The position numbers were made by a program, and so were the translations under genes. From positions 1 to 64,000 of the forward strand of contig NZ_JBNHEQ010000015.1 of NCBI RefSeq assembly GCF_050016015.1: a stretch of DNA of 64,000 nucleotides, written 5' to 3'. Below are positions 38,178-46,757 of the stretch, piece by piece. The stretch's first letter is position 1. Every line of letters starts with the position of its first letter. The notes beneath the pieces were generated by a model. The model saw only the letters and a list, made by a program, of their open reading frames with translations. It was not told the origin of the DNA and did not search any database. This stretch comes from Trichodesmium sp002260545 (GTDB lineage Bacteria > Cyanobacteriota > Cyanobacteriia > Cyanobacteriales > Microcoleaceae).

Positions 38178-39677
38178 TCAATTTTTTTGACCTATCAGTA
38201 ATTTCTGAGAATCAGATACACCTAATTTTTGGATTTTTCGAGTCAGTTGTAAAGTTAATAGTGTCAAGACACTCCAATGAGCAATAATTGTAATTAACAT
38301 TGGGGTTATTGCTAGAGAATTATTAGGAAAGGAGAGCCAGGGAAAAGTTGACAATAACCATAAGTTAGGGGAGTTTCCAGGTGTAATTGAAAGTAACGAT
38401 AAAGCAATAGGTGGTAAAGTAATCAAACTACCTAATATTCCCACAGCCCAATTTTTAGGATTTTTCACCTTCATCAACAGTACAAGCTGAGTAATTGCGG
38501 CATAAATCAAGATTAAATTTAGACTGAGAATTAAAGTCAAAATAGCTGGTAGTATAATTCCGTTAATTTCGTTGTTATTCAAAAGTAAAATCCCGGAAAT
38601 CAAAATTACAGCAGTAATGACTACATTAATTGCTATTGCTACTAAAGGCGGACTTTTTTCACCCCAGATTAAATCTTGTTTTAAACTAATACCTAATCCC
38701 TTGACAATCGCAGTTTCATCATTATTAACTTGTAGATGTCTGTATCTTGCCCAATCTTGGACAGTTTGTCGTTGAGGTGATAAGAAAGCAATTAGTAACA
38801 AAAAAATGAACAAGTTAATAGTGCAGCAGAACAACAATGATGCTTCTAAAATCTCAGTTAAATTTTCACCAATAATATTGAAGCAAAACAGTAGTAGAAT
38901 AACTTGGAAACATCCCATTAACCAATAGCTTTGTTTTTTGCTAATAACTGTGGCATTAGGATTTCGATAACGACGATTTACAGCTTGCCAAAGCCAGTAA
39001 TTTCCTAACAAAACTAAAATTACTAGAATTATAATTTCTGGATAATATTCAATGCGGTTAAGACTACTATCATAACTAACAGAGGCAAAAGACATAATGA
39101 CTGGCAAAAATAGACCTGCTATTGCAGAAATCAACCAAGCTTGAGTACCCCCCAAAAACACGAATAGTAGTGAGGCATTGTAGAAAAAACAACAAACTAT
39201 AATTAAGATTCCATAAAATGCAAAAAAACAAGATAAAGAGAAATATGATGAGATATTTGCCCACAAATGTAGAGGCAAAGAAATAGCTGCTGCTAAGTAA
39301 ATTAAAATTGGCACTCCTAATAGTTTGCCAAGCAAAATATTCTGACTAGACTGGGGACTTAGACGAAGAAAATTGAGAGTACCAAGACGTTCCTCTTTAG
39401 CTAAATCAGCTACTAACATATAGACACCGCCAACCAAGATCAAAGGAAACAAAATCCGATTAAAAGTGATAAAGATATCTGCCCACCAATATGACCAGTT
39501 AATACCAGTATCATATTTTTCTGGAAGTTTTGCTAGAAAAGTCATCATAACAAGAAATTGGCAGAGGAGAGATGCAGAGATAGCGATCGCTACATTTCTG
39601 GTTTTGAGGCGACCTTTAATTTCTCGGAATAATTGAGGATTCCAATTGAATAAATTGACTAATGGTTTAGATAACAT
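38178..39677 (-). CDS. ABC transporter permease, copy A
   Basis: A 499-residue permease that starts MLSKPLVNLFNWNPQLFREI, exactly as copy B. A longer in-frame version from 39779 would run through a repeat sequence and is rejected. Hydrophobic segments and the cytosolic EERLGTLNFLRLSPQSSQN motif match copy B. The loop after helix 1 is shorter (PEKYDTGINWSYW), and the central loop lacks the Tyr/Cys-rich insert. The two permeases and the ATPase probably form a heteromeric exporter, as in two-permease ABC-2 systems. That pairing is inferred from gene order. Confidence 0.83.
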   Translation of the reverse strand: MLSKPLVNLFNWNPQLFREIKGRLKTRNVAIAISASLLCQFLVMMTFLAKLPEKYDTGINWSYWWADIFITFNRILFPLILVGGVYMLVADLAKEERLGTLNFLRLSPQSSQNILLGKLLGVPILIYLAAAISLPLHLWANISSYFSLSCFFAFYGILIIVCCFFYNASLLFVFLGGTQAWLISAIAGLFLPVIMSFASVSYDSSLNRIEYYPEIIILVILVLLGNYWLWQAVNRRYRNPNATVISKKQSYWLMGCFQVILLLFCFNIIGENLTEILEASLLFCCTINLFIFLLLIAFLSPQRQTVQDWARYRHLQVNNDETAIVKGLGISLKQDLIWGEKSPPLVAIAINVVITAVILISGILLLNNNEINGIILPAILTLILSLNLILIYAAITQLVLLMKVKNPKNWAVGILGSLITLPPIALSLLSITPGNSPNLWLLSTFPWLSFPNNSLAITPMLITIIAHWSVLTLLTLQLTRKIQKLGVSDSQKLLIGQKN

Positions 39678-39841
39678 AAGTAATGACTCCAACGAAATAA
39701 GGAAGAAGTAGTTTATGGGTAGCAGTAGTTGCGTGACACGCCTAAAATGTTGCAATAGTAGGGGCGGGTTCTCCAACAATTAATGAAGCTCAACCACCAG
39801 ATGAGATGAACCCTGGGGGGCGGGTTCTCCAATTTTTGACT

Positions 39842-40792
39842 TTAACTAGCTTGCTGATGTCCGAGTTTGAGAAAAATTGCTTCCAAATCTTCTTGAGTAC
39901 AATGGAAATTTGTGACTGGGATATTGGCAAGAATGAGCGATCGCAACAAACTAGCAGCATCTTCGGGAGTTCCCGAAAATTGAACTTGTACTTGTTGACC
40001 TTCTGGCAAAACTTCCCAAGCTTCCACCCAGGGAGAATTTTTAATTTCCGCAATTAACTCTGATAACCCACTCATCACAGAAATCAAAATTTGCTGAGTG
40101 CTAAGACGTTGATAAAGTTCTTGGAGAGAAGCACTTTCTACCAAATAACCTAATTCCATTATTCCCACCGAAGTGCAAAGTTCTGCCAAGTCACTCAGAA
40201 TATGGGAAGAAATTACTATTGTCATTCCTGCTTCCTGCAAAGCTTTGATAATTTCCCGAAACTGCATTCTGGCAATGGGGTCTAAACCAGAAACAGGTTC
40301 ATCTAATAATAGTAGTAGGGGTTCGTGAATAATAGTTCTCCCCAAACTCAGACGTTGTTTCATACCCCGCGACAGAGTAGAAATTAAACTATTGCGTTTA
40401 TTCACCAATTGCACCAATTCCAAGACAGTAAACAGTCGGCGCGAACGGTGGGGTTCGCGCAAATTGTAAAGTCTGGCAAAATAGTCGAGATAATCCCACA
40501 CAGTTAGGTCGTCATATACCGGAAAATCGTCTGGCAAAAAACCGAGGCGTTGTTTAAGGGTGGGGTTGGTATGGTCGCGCAGTAGACGTTCTCCACTGAT
40601 ATATATTTCCCCAATTGTGGGTTCTTCGGCGGTAGCTAACATTCGTAATAGGGTAGTTTTGCCAGCGCCATTTGGTCCGATAACTCCATAAACTTCCCCG
40701 GTTGCTACCTGTAAATAGAGGTCATTCACCGCTATGTTGCGATCGAATTGTTTAGTTAATCCACGGGTTTCAATTGCTAGTTCTTTTAGCAT
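39842..40792 (-). CDS. ABC transporter ATP-binding protein (CcmA-like)
   Basis: A 316-residue ATPase. Walker A GPNGAGKTT (39-47), Q-loop region RLGFLPDDFPVYDDLTV, signature LSRGMKQRLSLGR (near 140-152), Walker B LLLLLDEPVSGLDP (near 158-171) and switch histidine in ISSHILSD are all present, so it should be active. The C-terminal 80 residues are the regulatory extension seen in CcmA/NatA-type ATPases. It precedes the two permeases on the same strand, with a 164-bp gap that contains a GGGGCGGGTTCTCC repeat. Pilin-like genes lie upstream, 76 bp away. Confidence 0.92.
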   Translation of the reverse strand: MLKELAIETRGLTKQFDRNIAVNDLYLQVATGEVYGVIGPNGAGKTTLLRMLATAEEPTIGEIYISGERLLRDHTNPTLKQRLGFLPDDFPVYDDLTVWDYLDYFARLYNLREPHRSRRLFTVLELVQLVNKRNSLISTLSRGMKQRLSLGRTIIHEPLLLLLDEPVSGLDPIARMQFREIIKALQEAGMTIVISSHILSDLAELCTSVGIMELGYLVESASLQELYQRLSTQQILISVMSGLSELIAEIKNSPWVEAWEVLPEGQQVQVQFSGTPEDAASLLRSLILANIPVTNFHCTQEDLEAIFLKLGHQQAS

Positions 40793-40868
40793 GGCTGTTG
40801 TATAAAATAAGATAGGTTGATCTAGAAATTTCCCAAAAGACTGTTTTGACAGAAAAAGTATGGATATT

Positions 40869-41432
40869 TTATAGTGCTGAAGAGCCTAACGGACATTGGT
40901 CAAAAGATTGAAAATTATCGGGTGCTGTTAATGAGGGTTCGTCAGTTGCACAAATCATTGATCTGCTAGTTCTGCTAGTACCGTCTTTAATATATACTAT
41001 ATATACTATGCCAGAATAACTTTTTAAAGCATCTTCAGATATACGTATCCGCCGAGAAAAAGGTAATCTTGTCCTAAAAAAAGGCAAGCGTATAGGTTCA
41101 TAATAATAAGGTAAGTTATTTTTAGTAGTAGCAGTAGTTATAACCCTCAGACTATTAACTCGTTTGGTTTTGTATGAGTAATTTGATGTTTCTAACTTGA
41201 TACCTAATCCTAAATCAGAAATATTATCGCTAAACTCACCATTTTCAGCATAATAAGCTTGTTGTCCTTTATTAATTGAACTTATGTATTGTTTTCCTTC
41301 GTTTTGTTTGTATACCTGGGCTTGGTTTAAAAACGAGGGCAAAGCCATGATAAATACCAAAGCAAATACAAATAACGTGATAAAATCAACCAAAGATATT
41401 GTTCTAAAATTAGCAGATTGTTTTGTTGACAT
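40869..41432 (-). CDS. Pilin_GH-type protein with degenerate prepilin motif, copy 1
   Basis: A 187-residue protein with one N-terminal hydrophobic helix (about 13-32). The body resembles cyanobacterial type IV pilin-like G/H proteins: ALPSFLNQAQ, YISSINKGQQAYYAENGEFS, NISDLGLGIKLETSNYSYK. The usual prepilin cleavage motif G-FTLIE is replaced by T-ISLVD: position -1 is Thr and Glu5 has become Asp. Cleavage by PilD is therefore doubtful. The C-terminus has two Cys residues (SMICATDEPS and FDQCPLGSSAL), likely a disulfide. A strong AGGAGG precedes the ATG. It is a tandem duplicate of the gene at 41598, including its 5' region. Confidence 0.78.
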   Translation of the reverse strand: MSTKQSANFRTISLVDFITLFVFALVFIMALPSFLNQAQVYKQNEGKQYISSINKGQQAYYAENGEFSDNISDLGLGIKLETSNYSYKTKRVNSLRVITTATTKNNLPYYYEPIRLPFFRTRLPFSRRIRISEDALKSYSGIVYIVYIKDGTSRTSRSMICATDEPSLTAPDNFQSFDQCPLGSSAL

Positions 41433-41597
41433 GATTTACCTCCTATTTTCCCCTGTGTAGTTAAATTTCTATCAAGGCATCGCCAACTCACATCACACCC
41501 ACAAAATATCTAAGATTAAGTCTGATTAATTAATAATCGACTCCTCCAAACCAGACAGTAAAATAAACACCAAAAATCTGAGTAAAGTACAGATATT

Positions 41598-42164
41598 TTA
41601 TAGTGCTGAAGAACCTAATGGACATTGGTCAAAAGATTGAAAATTATCAGGTGCTGTTAATGAGGGTTCGTCAGTTTCACAAATCATTGATTGAGGAGTA
41701 CCGTCTTTAATATATACTATGCCAGAATAACTTTTTAAATAACTTTTACCTAGAGGTATCCGCTGAGAAAAAGGTAATCTTAATCTTGTCCCAAAAAATC
41801 GCAGGTGTATAGGTTTATAATAATAAGGTGAGTTTTTATGTTTAGTAGTAGCAGTCGCTATCACTGTCAGACTATTAATTCGTTTAATTTTGTATGAGTA
41901 ATTTGATGTTTCTAACTTGATACCTATTCCTAAATCAGGGATGTTATCGCTCAACTTACCTTTTTCAAAATAATAAGCTTGTTGTCCTTTATTAATAAAA
42001 CCTATATATGCTTTTGCTTCGTTTCGTGGTAAGCAGGAGCAGGCTATTTTGACTGTGGGTTTTAAAAATGAGAGTAGAGGAATACCAAATACAACCACAA
42101 ATATTAACCCAATAAAATTAGCCAAAGATATATTCCTAAAATTAGCAGATTGTTTTGTTGACAT
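41598..42164 (-). CDS. Pilin_GH-type protein with degenerate prepilin motif, copy 2
   Basis: A 188-residue paralogue of the gene at 40869, about two-thirds identical, with the same MSTKQSANFR start and the same PSLTAPDNFQSFDQCPLGSSAL end. The N-terminal motif here is N-ISLAN, even further from G-FTLIE, with no acidic residue at position 5. The helix is followed by a Cys-x-Cys (IACSCLPRNEAK) absent from copy 1. The body keeps GQQAYYFEKGKLS and LGIGIKLETSNYSYK. AGGAGG precedes the ATG, and about 100 bp upstream is shared with copy 1. The role is unknown; a membrane-anchored periplasmic protein is the simplest reading. Confidence 0.77.
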   Translation of the reverse strand: MSTKQSANFRNISLANFIGLIFVVVFGIPLLSFLKPTVKIACSCLPRNEAKAYIGFINKGQQAYYFEKGKLSDNIPDLGIGIKLETSNYSYKIKRINSLTVIATATTKHKNSPYYYKPIHLRFFGTRLRLPFSQRIPLGKSYLKSYSGIVYIKDGTPQSMICETDEPSLTAPDNFQSFDQCPLGSSAL

Positions 42165-42531
42165 GATTTACCTCCTAGTTTTCCCTGTGTAGTTAAATTT
42201 CTATCAAGGTATTGCCGACTCACATCACACCCCAAAAATATCTAAGATTAAGTCTGATTAATTAACAATCGACTCTACTGTTATTGTACCCAGATACCTA
42301 CTCTCTCCACTATCTCTAAAAATTACAAATTATTTCTAATAATAAACTTAGGTAAATCATAAAATAAGTAGGTAAGCATTAAAAATTATTGTGATGATAA
42401 GGCAGAACTCAGAGACCAAAAAGAAACAGGTTTTTCACTAACTTTATTTTTGGTTACATACTTGTTTTTTTTTGCGCCTGCTTACTTATTAGTAAATAGG
42501 TAGAGTTGCTGCCTATGAGATAAACAAAAAT
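42165..42531. other. Gap upstream of the pilin-like genes
   Basis: The first 100 bp repeats the 5' region of copy 1 (41433-41540). The rest is AT-rich with no gene recognised. A promoter for the pilin-like pair is expected here. Confidence 0.5.
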
Positions 42532-42604
42532 TTGGGCACTAATACACGGATTAATCGTTTTTCATCATCTGTACAGACCTTTGAAAAACCCGTGTCGTGC
42601 CCAA
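42532..42604 (-). terminator. Long three-helix hairpin, probable terminator of the YiaAB gene
   Basis: Three nested stems: TTGGGCAC/GTGCCCAA (8 bp), CACGG/CCGTG (5 bp) and GTTTTTCA/TGAAAAAC (8 bp), with a CTGTACAG palindrome in the loop. T-runs flank both sides (TTTTTTT at 42605, AAAAATTT at 42526), so it could terminate either strand. It lies 71 bp beyond the YiaAB stop codon. A structured small RNA is an alternative. Confidence 0.55.
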
Positions 42605-42675
42605 TTTTTTTCTATTATTAGTATTCAACTGTGTAGAAGTATTTGTCCACCATATGGGAATTTTATAGATACTTT

Positions 42676-42960
42676 CTACTTATCTAAAGGATGATGATCT
42701 GCCAGTAATTTTTCAACTTTTGCTTCATCAAGTCTGGCACTAATTCTTTCAGATTCGTGATTATCTCTAATTGTTTTTGCTAGGGTAAAAGCGGAACCTA
42801 CTGAGAATGTTAAACCCATCCCCATAAAACTTTTAATCCAAATATCTACAGGTAGATAAATAATGCCTATCGCTGTGCCACCAGTGGCAAGAATAAAGGA
42901 AGCCCAAACTTGAAGTATCCATGCAGCAGTATCTTTTTGTTGAACATATTTGTTGGTCAT
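42676..42960 (-). CDS. YiaA/YiaB two-helix domain membrane protein
   Basis: A 94-residue protein with two membrane helices separated by a short loop: AAWILQVWASFILATGGTAI and then the IYLPVDIWIKSFMGMGLTFS stretch. It is followed by the family's conserved FTLAKTIRDNHESE tail. This matches the YiaAB two-helix domain. The function of the family is unknown. The C-terminal 25 residues are charged and helical. A long hairpin lies downstream and probably ends the transcript. Confidence 0.9.
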   Translation of the reverse strand: MTNKYVQQKDTAAWILQVWASFILATGGTAIGIIYLPVDIWIKSFMGMGLTFSVGSAFTLAKTIRDNHESERISARLDEAKVEKLLADHHPLDK

Positions 42961-43076
42961 AAAATTACTACCTCAATCAAAGTTTTTAGCTGATTTATTT
43001 TGATTTTAGGTGTATAAATTTATAGGAATGATAATAGAGTGACAGTTTGTATAGATGCACAAGCGATCGCTGACTG

Positions 43077-43112
43077 AAGTCAGAAGTTAGAAGTCAGAAG
43101 TTAGAAGTTATA
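43077..43112. repeat. AGAAGTC/AGAAGTT heptamer array
   Basis: Five 7-bp units upstream of the YiaAB gene. Confidence 0.8.
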
Positions 43113-43432
43113 ATTGATCCATGAGTGAGTTTTAGAAGCTATAAATATCTGCCCTTTCCACCTCAATAGTGCTATATTTTTGATTTTCTATAACGATACA
43201 AATAAAGTTTGATATTTATAGATAAAATTTATAGGTAGACAGTTCAAAAACTGTACTATCTAATTATCTGAATATAATAAAAGTGAATATAATAGTACAA
43301 TTTAAAAAAAAGAATGTGACAAAATAAATAATTAGGCTAATTAAAATAATTTAATGAGATTTCTCTTTAATTAAAAAGAGGTATTCAAGCCAATAAATAC
43401 AGAGTCTAGTAGTGGATTGACACATCTAAAAT

Positions 43433-43496
43433 GGTGCGTTACGACGGATTGCTAAATGACTTTCATTGTCTTAATTTAAGCCGTCTAACACACCCT
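43433..43496. repeat. GGTGCGTTACGACGG hairpin element
   Basis: The GGTGCGTTACGACGG arm faces CCGTCTAACACACC, an imperfect inverted repeat. The copy at 48338-48398 has the same left arm and the same ATCTAAAAT flank. Confidence 0.65.
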
Positions 43497-43563
43497 ACAA
43501 TTTTGGACTAAATTGGTTGTGTCAGTTCAGTAGTAGACTGACACACCTTAAATAGTGCAATGG

Positions 43564-43623
43564 TAGGGGCGGGTTTTAGTAGAAATTTTCATGCTTACCC
43601 TTAGATTAAGTAAACCCGCCCTA
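43564..43623 (+). repeat. GGGGCGGGTTTT...AAACCCGCCC element
   Basis: Inverted arms TAGGGGCGGGTTT and AAACCCGCCCTA enclose about 35 bp. The copy at 46347-46407 is the same element in opposite orientation, including the interior GAATTTT/TTAGA sequence. Confidence 0.75.
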
Positions 43624-43667
43624 ATGCACAACCATTAGATATGTTACGCCATTAATTTTATTATAAA

Positions 43668-44768
43668 TTAATTTTTCTTTTGCTGATTCTTTTGTTCTAA
43701 AACAATTTCTTTCATCGCTTGAAATGAACGAGAATTTGATGCACCTTCAATTGCTTTAACTGCTAAATCTTGAACTTGAATTAAAGTCGAATCTAATTGT
43801 TGAGATAGGTTTTTAATCCGCTGTTCTTGATTTTGAATTGTCTGTTGTAAAGATTGAATGCGTAGTTCATAATATTGCTTTTCTCCGTCTACTTCTTTTG
43901 CTAATAAATCGGATTTAACTTTCGCCTGATAAGTGCCAATATTTCGCCCATTTTCCTTACCATTATTAATATTAGCTTGTAGTTGTTTTTGAAAGTCTTG
44001 TACCTTCAATTCTACTTCGGCTAATTCTTTTTCCCGCTCAGAAATAGACTGCTCTCTTTCCGACCAAAGTTTCTCCTGTTGTTTTTGAGATTCTTCTAAT
44101 TCTTGATACAAATTTTTCTTGTTTTGTTCATATTCGTCAATATCTAAATCTCGTTGCAACTGCAAATCATATTCATAATTTTCAGCATCCCGTTGATGAG
44201 TTTTATTTTGCTGCTCATTTCGTTCTTTTATACTACTTTGATGTTCCTGTTGTTCCTTCTCCCAAGCTTTTTTGCCTGACTCCATTTCTTGTTGTAAATT
44301 TTCCTGGCGATCGCTAAATTCTGTTTCAAATTCTTTAGCACTTTGTTCATACTGTTGAATCAAATTATCTAAAGTATTTTCCTCAATATTTTCTAAACTG
44401 TGCAAATCATTTAATTGCTTAATTTCTTCTGCCACTTTTTGTCGAACTTCTTCTAATTTAGTAGCTTCTGAAGTCAGCTTTTCTGATAATTCACTAATAG
44501 CTCCACCAAAACCACTTTGTATTGCAAGTAAATTGTCAATTGTATATTGCATAGTTTGTTTGTTCTGAGTTTGATTTGATTTCATAGATTTTTTGCCTTC
44601 TTTTTCTGGTTGTTTTGATATTGAATTTCCAGAGGTTTGAGTTATAGTTGTGCCTCCCTGACTTAACTCCTTCATTTCTGCTTCTAGGGCAGATTTTTCC
44701 TTTTTTAGTTCTGCAAAGGCTTCTAAAATTTCAGCTTTAGTATTGTTAGCACTAACTCTTTTAACCAT
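43668..44768 (-). CDS. Coiled-coil protein, paralogue A
   Basis: A 366-residue, Gln/Glu/Lys-rich protein that is helical almost throughout, with heptad-like patterning from about 120 to 345. It is homologous to the 331-residue protein at 45276. Shared blocks are FGG with LxxEAxKLxE (near 95-110), KKAWEKEQQEHQ (near 165), DAENYEYDLQLQR (near 196), and YELRIQSLQQTI plus QVQDLAVKA near the end. The N-terminus has a separate short coiled coil (KAEILEAFAELKKEKSALEA), and a Thr/Ser/Lys linker follows. No enzymatic motif is seen. A filament or scaffold role is an inference from composition. Confidence 0.8.
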   Translation of the reverse strand: MVKRVSANNTKAEILEAFAELKKEKSALEAEMKELSQGGTTITQTSGNSISKQPEKEGKKSMKSNQTQNKQTMQYTIDNLLAIQSGFGGAISELSEKLTSEATKLEEVRQKVAEEIKQLNDLHSLENIEENTLDNLIQQYEQSAKEFETEFSDRQENLQQEMESGKKAWEKEQQEHQSSIKERNEQQNKTHQRDAENYEYDLQLQRDLDIDEYEQNKKNLYQELEESQKQQEKLWSEREQSISEREKELAEVELKVQDFQKQLQANINNGKENGRNIGTYQAKVKSDLLAKEVDGEKQYYELRIQSLQQTIQNQEQRIKNLSQQLDSTLIQVQDLAVKAIEGASNSRSFQAMKEIVLEQKNQQKKN

Positions 44769-45275
44769 TTGTTTTTTCTCCTGTTAAGTTTGTAAGTAAT
44801 AAAATCGAAATTTGAATCATAGTTACAAGCAAGATGCTTGTGCTACTTATATAGAAACCGGGTTTTTCAGCAAAAGTTCGTAATTTAAAAATAATCAACT
44901 AAATAAACCCGGTTTCTTAGTCATACTTTTGAATTTTGACTTTTGAATTTTGACTTTAATTTCTATATTTGAACCATAGTTACAAGCAAGATGCTTGTGC
45001 TACTGATACAGAAACCGGGTTTTTCAGCAAAAGTTCGTAATTTAAAAATAATCAACTAAATAAACCCAGTTTCTTAGTCATACTTTTGAATTTTAACTTT
45101 TGAATTTTGATTTAATTTCTATATTTGAACCATAGTTACAAGCAAGATGCTTGTGTTACTTATAAAGAAACCGGGTTGTTCAATAAAATTTCGTAATTTA
45201 AAAATAATCAATTCAAGAAACCCGGTTTCTTAGTCATACTTTTGAATTTTGACTTTTGAATTTTGAATTGAACTT
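44769..45275. repeat. Three-unit tandem array of AGAAACCGGG palindromes
   Basis: Units of 156-157 bp, with the palindromes starting at 44853, 45010 and 45166. Each unit holds an ACAAGC-AAGAT-GCTTGT hairpin, an AGAAACCGGGTTT/AACCCGGTTTCT pair about 65 bp long, and a TTTTGAATTTTGACTTTTGA-type heptamer tail. The array fills the gap between the two coiled-coil genes. Confidence 0.88.
45166..45230 (-). terminator. AGAAACCGGG palindrome nearest the 331-residue gene, probable terminator
   Basis: Third palindrome of the array, 45 bp beyond the stop codon of the coiled-coil paralogue B. On the minus strand the stem is followed by TTTATAAG. Confidence 0.55.
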
Positions 45276-46271
45276 CTATTTAGCTTGAGAACCATTATTA
45301 GAACTAGCAAAAGCTCTCATTGCTAAATCTTGCGCTTGCTGCATTGCAGCTTGTAACTGAGTAGAAATATCGCTAATTTGTTCAGTTTGTCGCTCAATTG
45401 TTTCCTCCAAAGATTGAATCTTTAACTCATAACCATTCTTCATTCCTTCCCACTCTTTAGCAAACAAATCTGCTTTAACTTTTGCCTCCCGGTTTGCTTC
45501 TTGAATTGCCTCCTCTTTAGCTTTAACATAAGCCTTTTTCAACTCTTCATCAAAACCATTAACCTTCTCTCTGTTTTCTTCAAATTCAACTTGATTTTCT
45601 GCCAGATAACTTTCTCTTTCTTGCCATTGTTTTTCCTTTTGTTGACCTAAATCTCGTAATTCTCGTTCCATATTTCGTTTCATTTCTTGATAGTCATCTG
45701 TTTCAATTTTACGTTGACGTTCTAATTCATATTGATAATCTGAAACTTCTTGTTCCCGTTGTTTAACTAACAATTGATTTTCTTCTTCGACTACTAATTG
45801 ATACTCCTGTTGTTCCTTTTGCCAAGCCTTTCGCTTAGTCGTCATATCTTTTGTAATATTTTCTTGATGTTCATTAAAATTATGTTCTAGGAATCCTAAC
45901 TTTTCTTGATGTTCTTGAGTTAAAATATGCAGTGCATCAGCAACAATACGAATTTTTTGTAACTCTTGTAAATGTTGATTTTCTATTTCAATGCCTAGTT
46001 TTAATTCGTCAAGTTTTGCCGATTCTTGGTGTAAATTTTCTAATAATTGATTCACAATACCACCAAAATCTAATTGTAAATCAGCCAAACCTTTAACAAT
46101 ACTATCAGTAGTATAAGTAGCAGCAGTTTCTAAGATTTGTTTACCTTTTTCTTTTTCTGCTTCTTCCTCCTTAGTTGCTACTTTTGATGTGATATTTTTG
46201 CGAGCAGATAAAATTTGCTCAAATGATTTCATTACTTGATTTTTGCTGTTTTCAGATGTAGTAGTTGTCAT
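45276..46271 (-). CDS. Coiled-coil protein, paralogue B
   Basis: A 331-residue helical protein with long charged heptad stretches. Residues about 70-105 (KGLADLQLDFGGIVNQLLEN) are the most hydrophobic, and the paralogue A block FGGAISELSEKL aligns here. KRKAWQKEQQEYQ, SDYQYELERQR and AKVKADLFAKEWEG follow, each with a counterpart in paralogue A. YELKIQSLEETIERQ and QAQDLAMRAFASSNN complete the shared set. The N-terminal 50 residues differ from paralogue A. The gene is in the same direction as paralogue A, the Cys-rich 121-residue gene and the 236-residue gene, forming a likely functional cluster with palindromes between members. Confidence 0.8.
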   Translation of the reverse strand: MTTTTSENSKNQVMKSFEQILSARKNITSKVATKEEEAEKEKGKQILETAATYTTDSIVKGLADLQLDFGGIVNQLLENLHQESAKLDELKLGIEIENQHLQELQKIRIVADALHILTQEHQEKLGFLEHNFNEHQENITKDMTTKRKAWQKEQQEYQLVVEEENQLLVKQREQEVSDYQYELERQRKIETDDYQEMKRNMERELRDLGQQKEKQWQERESYLAENQVEFEENREKVNGFDEELKKAYVKAKEEAIQEANREAKVKADLFAKEWEGMKNGYELKIQSLEETIERQTEQISDISTQLQAAMQQAQDLAMRAFASSNNGSQAK

Positions 46272-46488
46272 TTTTTTTCCTCTATTAGTAATCTGAATTT
46301 AATTGCGACTTAACCTAGTGAACTGACACATCTAACTTTGTGCATTAGGGCGGGTTTGTATAAATCTTAGAGTAAAGATAAAAATTCTAGCTAAAACCCG
46401 CCCCTACTATAGATAATGAATAATTAATAATTATTCATTATTCATTATTCATTATTCATTAATTTCCCACCCTCCCCACACTTTCTGC
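46272..46488. other. Gap with GGGGCGGGTTT element and ATTCATT heptamers
   Basis: Contains an inverted copy of the 43564 element (46347-46407) and about five TTCATTA 7-bp units (46432-46462). There is no gene. Confidence 0.6.
46347..46407 (-). repeat. GGGGCGGGTTTT...AAACCCGCCC element, inverted copy
   Basis: The reverse complement matches 43564-43623 along its length, including the interior. Confidence 0.75.
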
Positions 46489-46703
46489 TTAACCTAATTT
46501 CCGAAGCTGTGTCAAAATAGCTTCATATTCTTGGGGAGTATTAATTTTTTTCTTAGCTATTTCTGGAGCTAATGATTTGAGAATTTTCTGGCATTTTTCA
46601 CAACGATTACCTTTCCAACAATAACAATCATCTACTAACTGTAAAAGAGTCGATTTTAAATGATGATTTTCTGTTAGTAATGCTTGGTAATTCTTGTGAA
46701 TAG
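46489..46703 (-). pseudogene. Partial duplicate of the Cys-rich 121-residue gene (C-terminal part)
   Basis: A direct copy of the 3' part of the next gene, 269 bp away. It has lost the N-terminal half but keeps YCWKGNRCEKCQ and a longer, intact tail ending INTPQEYEAILTQLRKLG. That tail is what the main copy would encode without a one-base deletion. No start codon is evident. Confidence 0.8.
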
Positions 46704-46757
46704 TTTCTCCCCACCCTTCCCCACCCTTCCTAAACTCAGCAAGACAAATATTCCTGC

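Larger units (their letters stand above)
42961..43667. other. Repeat-filled gap upstream of YiaAB
   Basis: No gene. It contains GAAGTCA/GAAGTTA heptamers (43077-43112), a GGTGCGTTA hairpin (43433-43496) and a GGGGCGGGTTTT element (43564-43623). Confidence 0.6.

Noticed and set aside
39678..39779. Longer N-terminus for permease copy A
   Set aside because: The extra 34 codons run through a GGGGCGGGTT repeat, and copy B starts at the matching downstream ATG.
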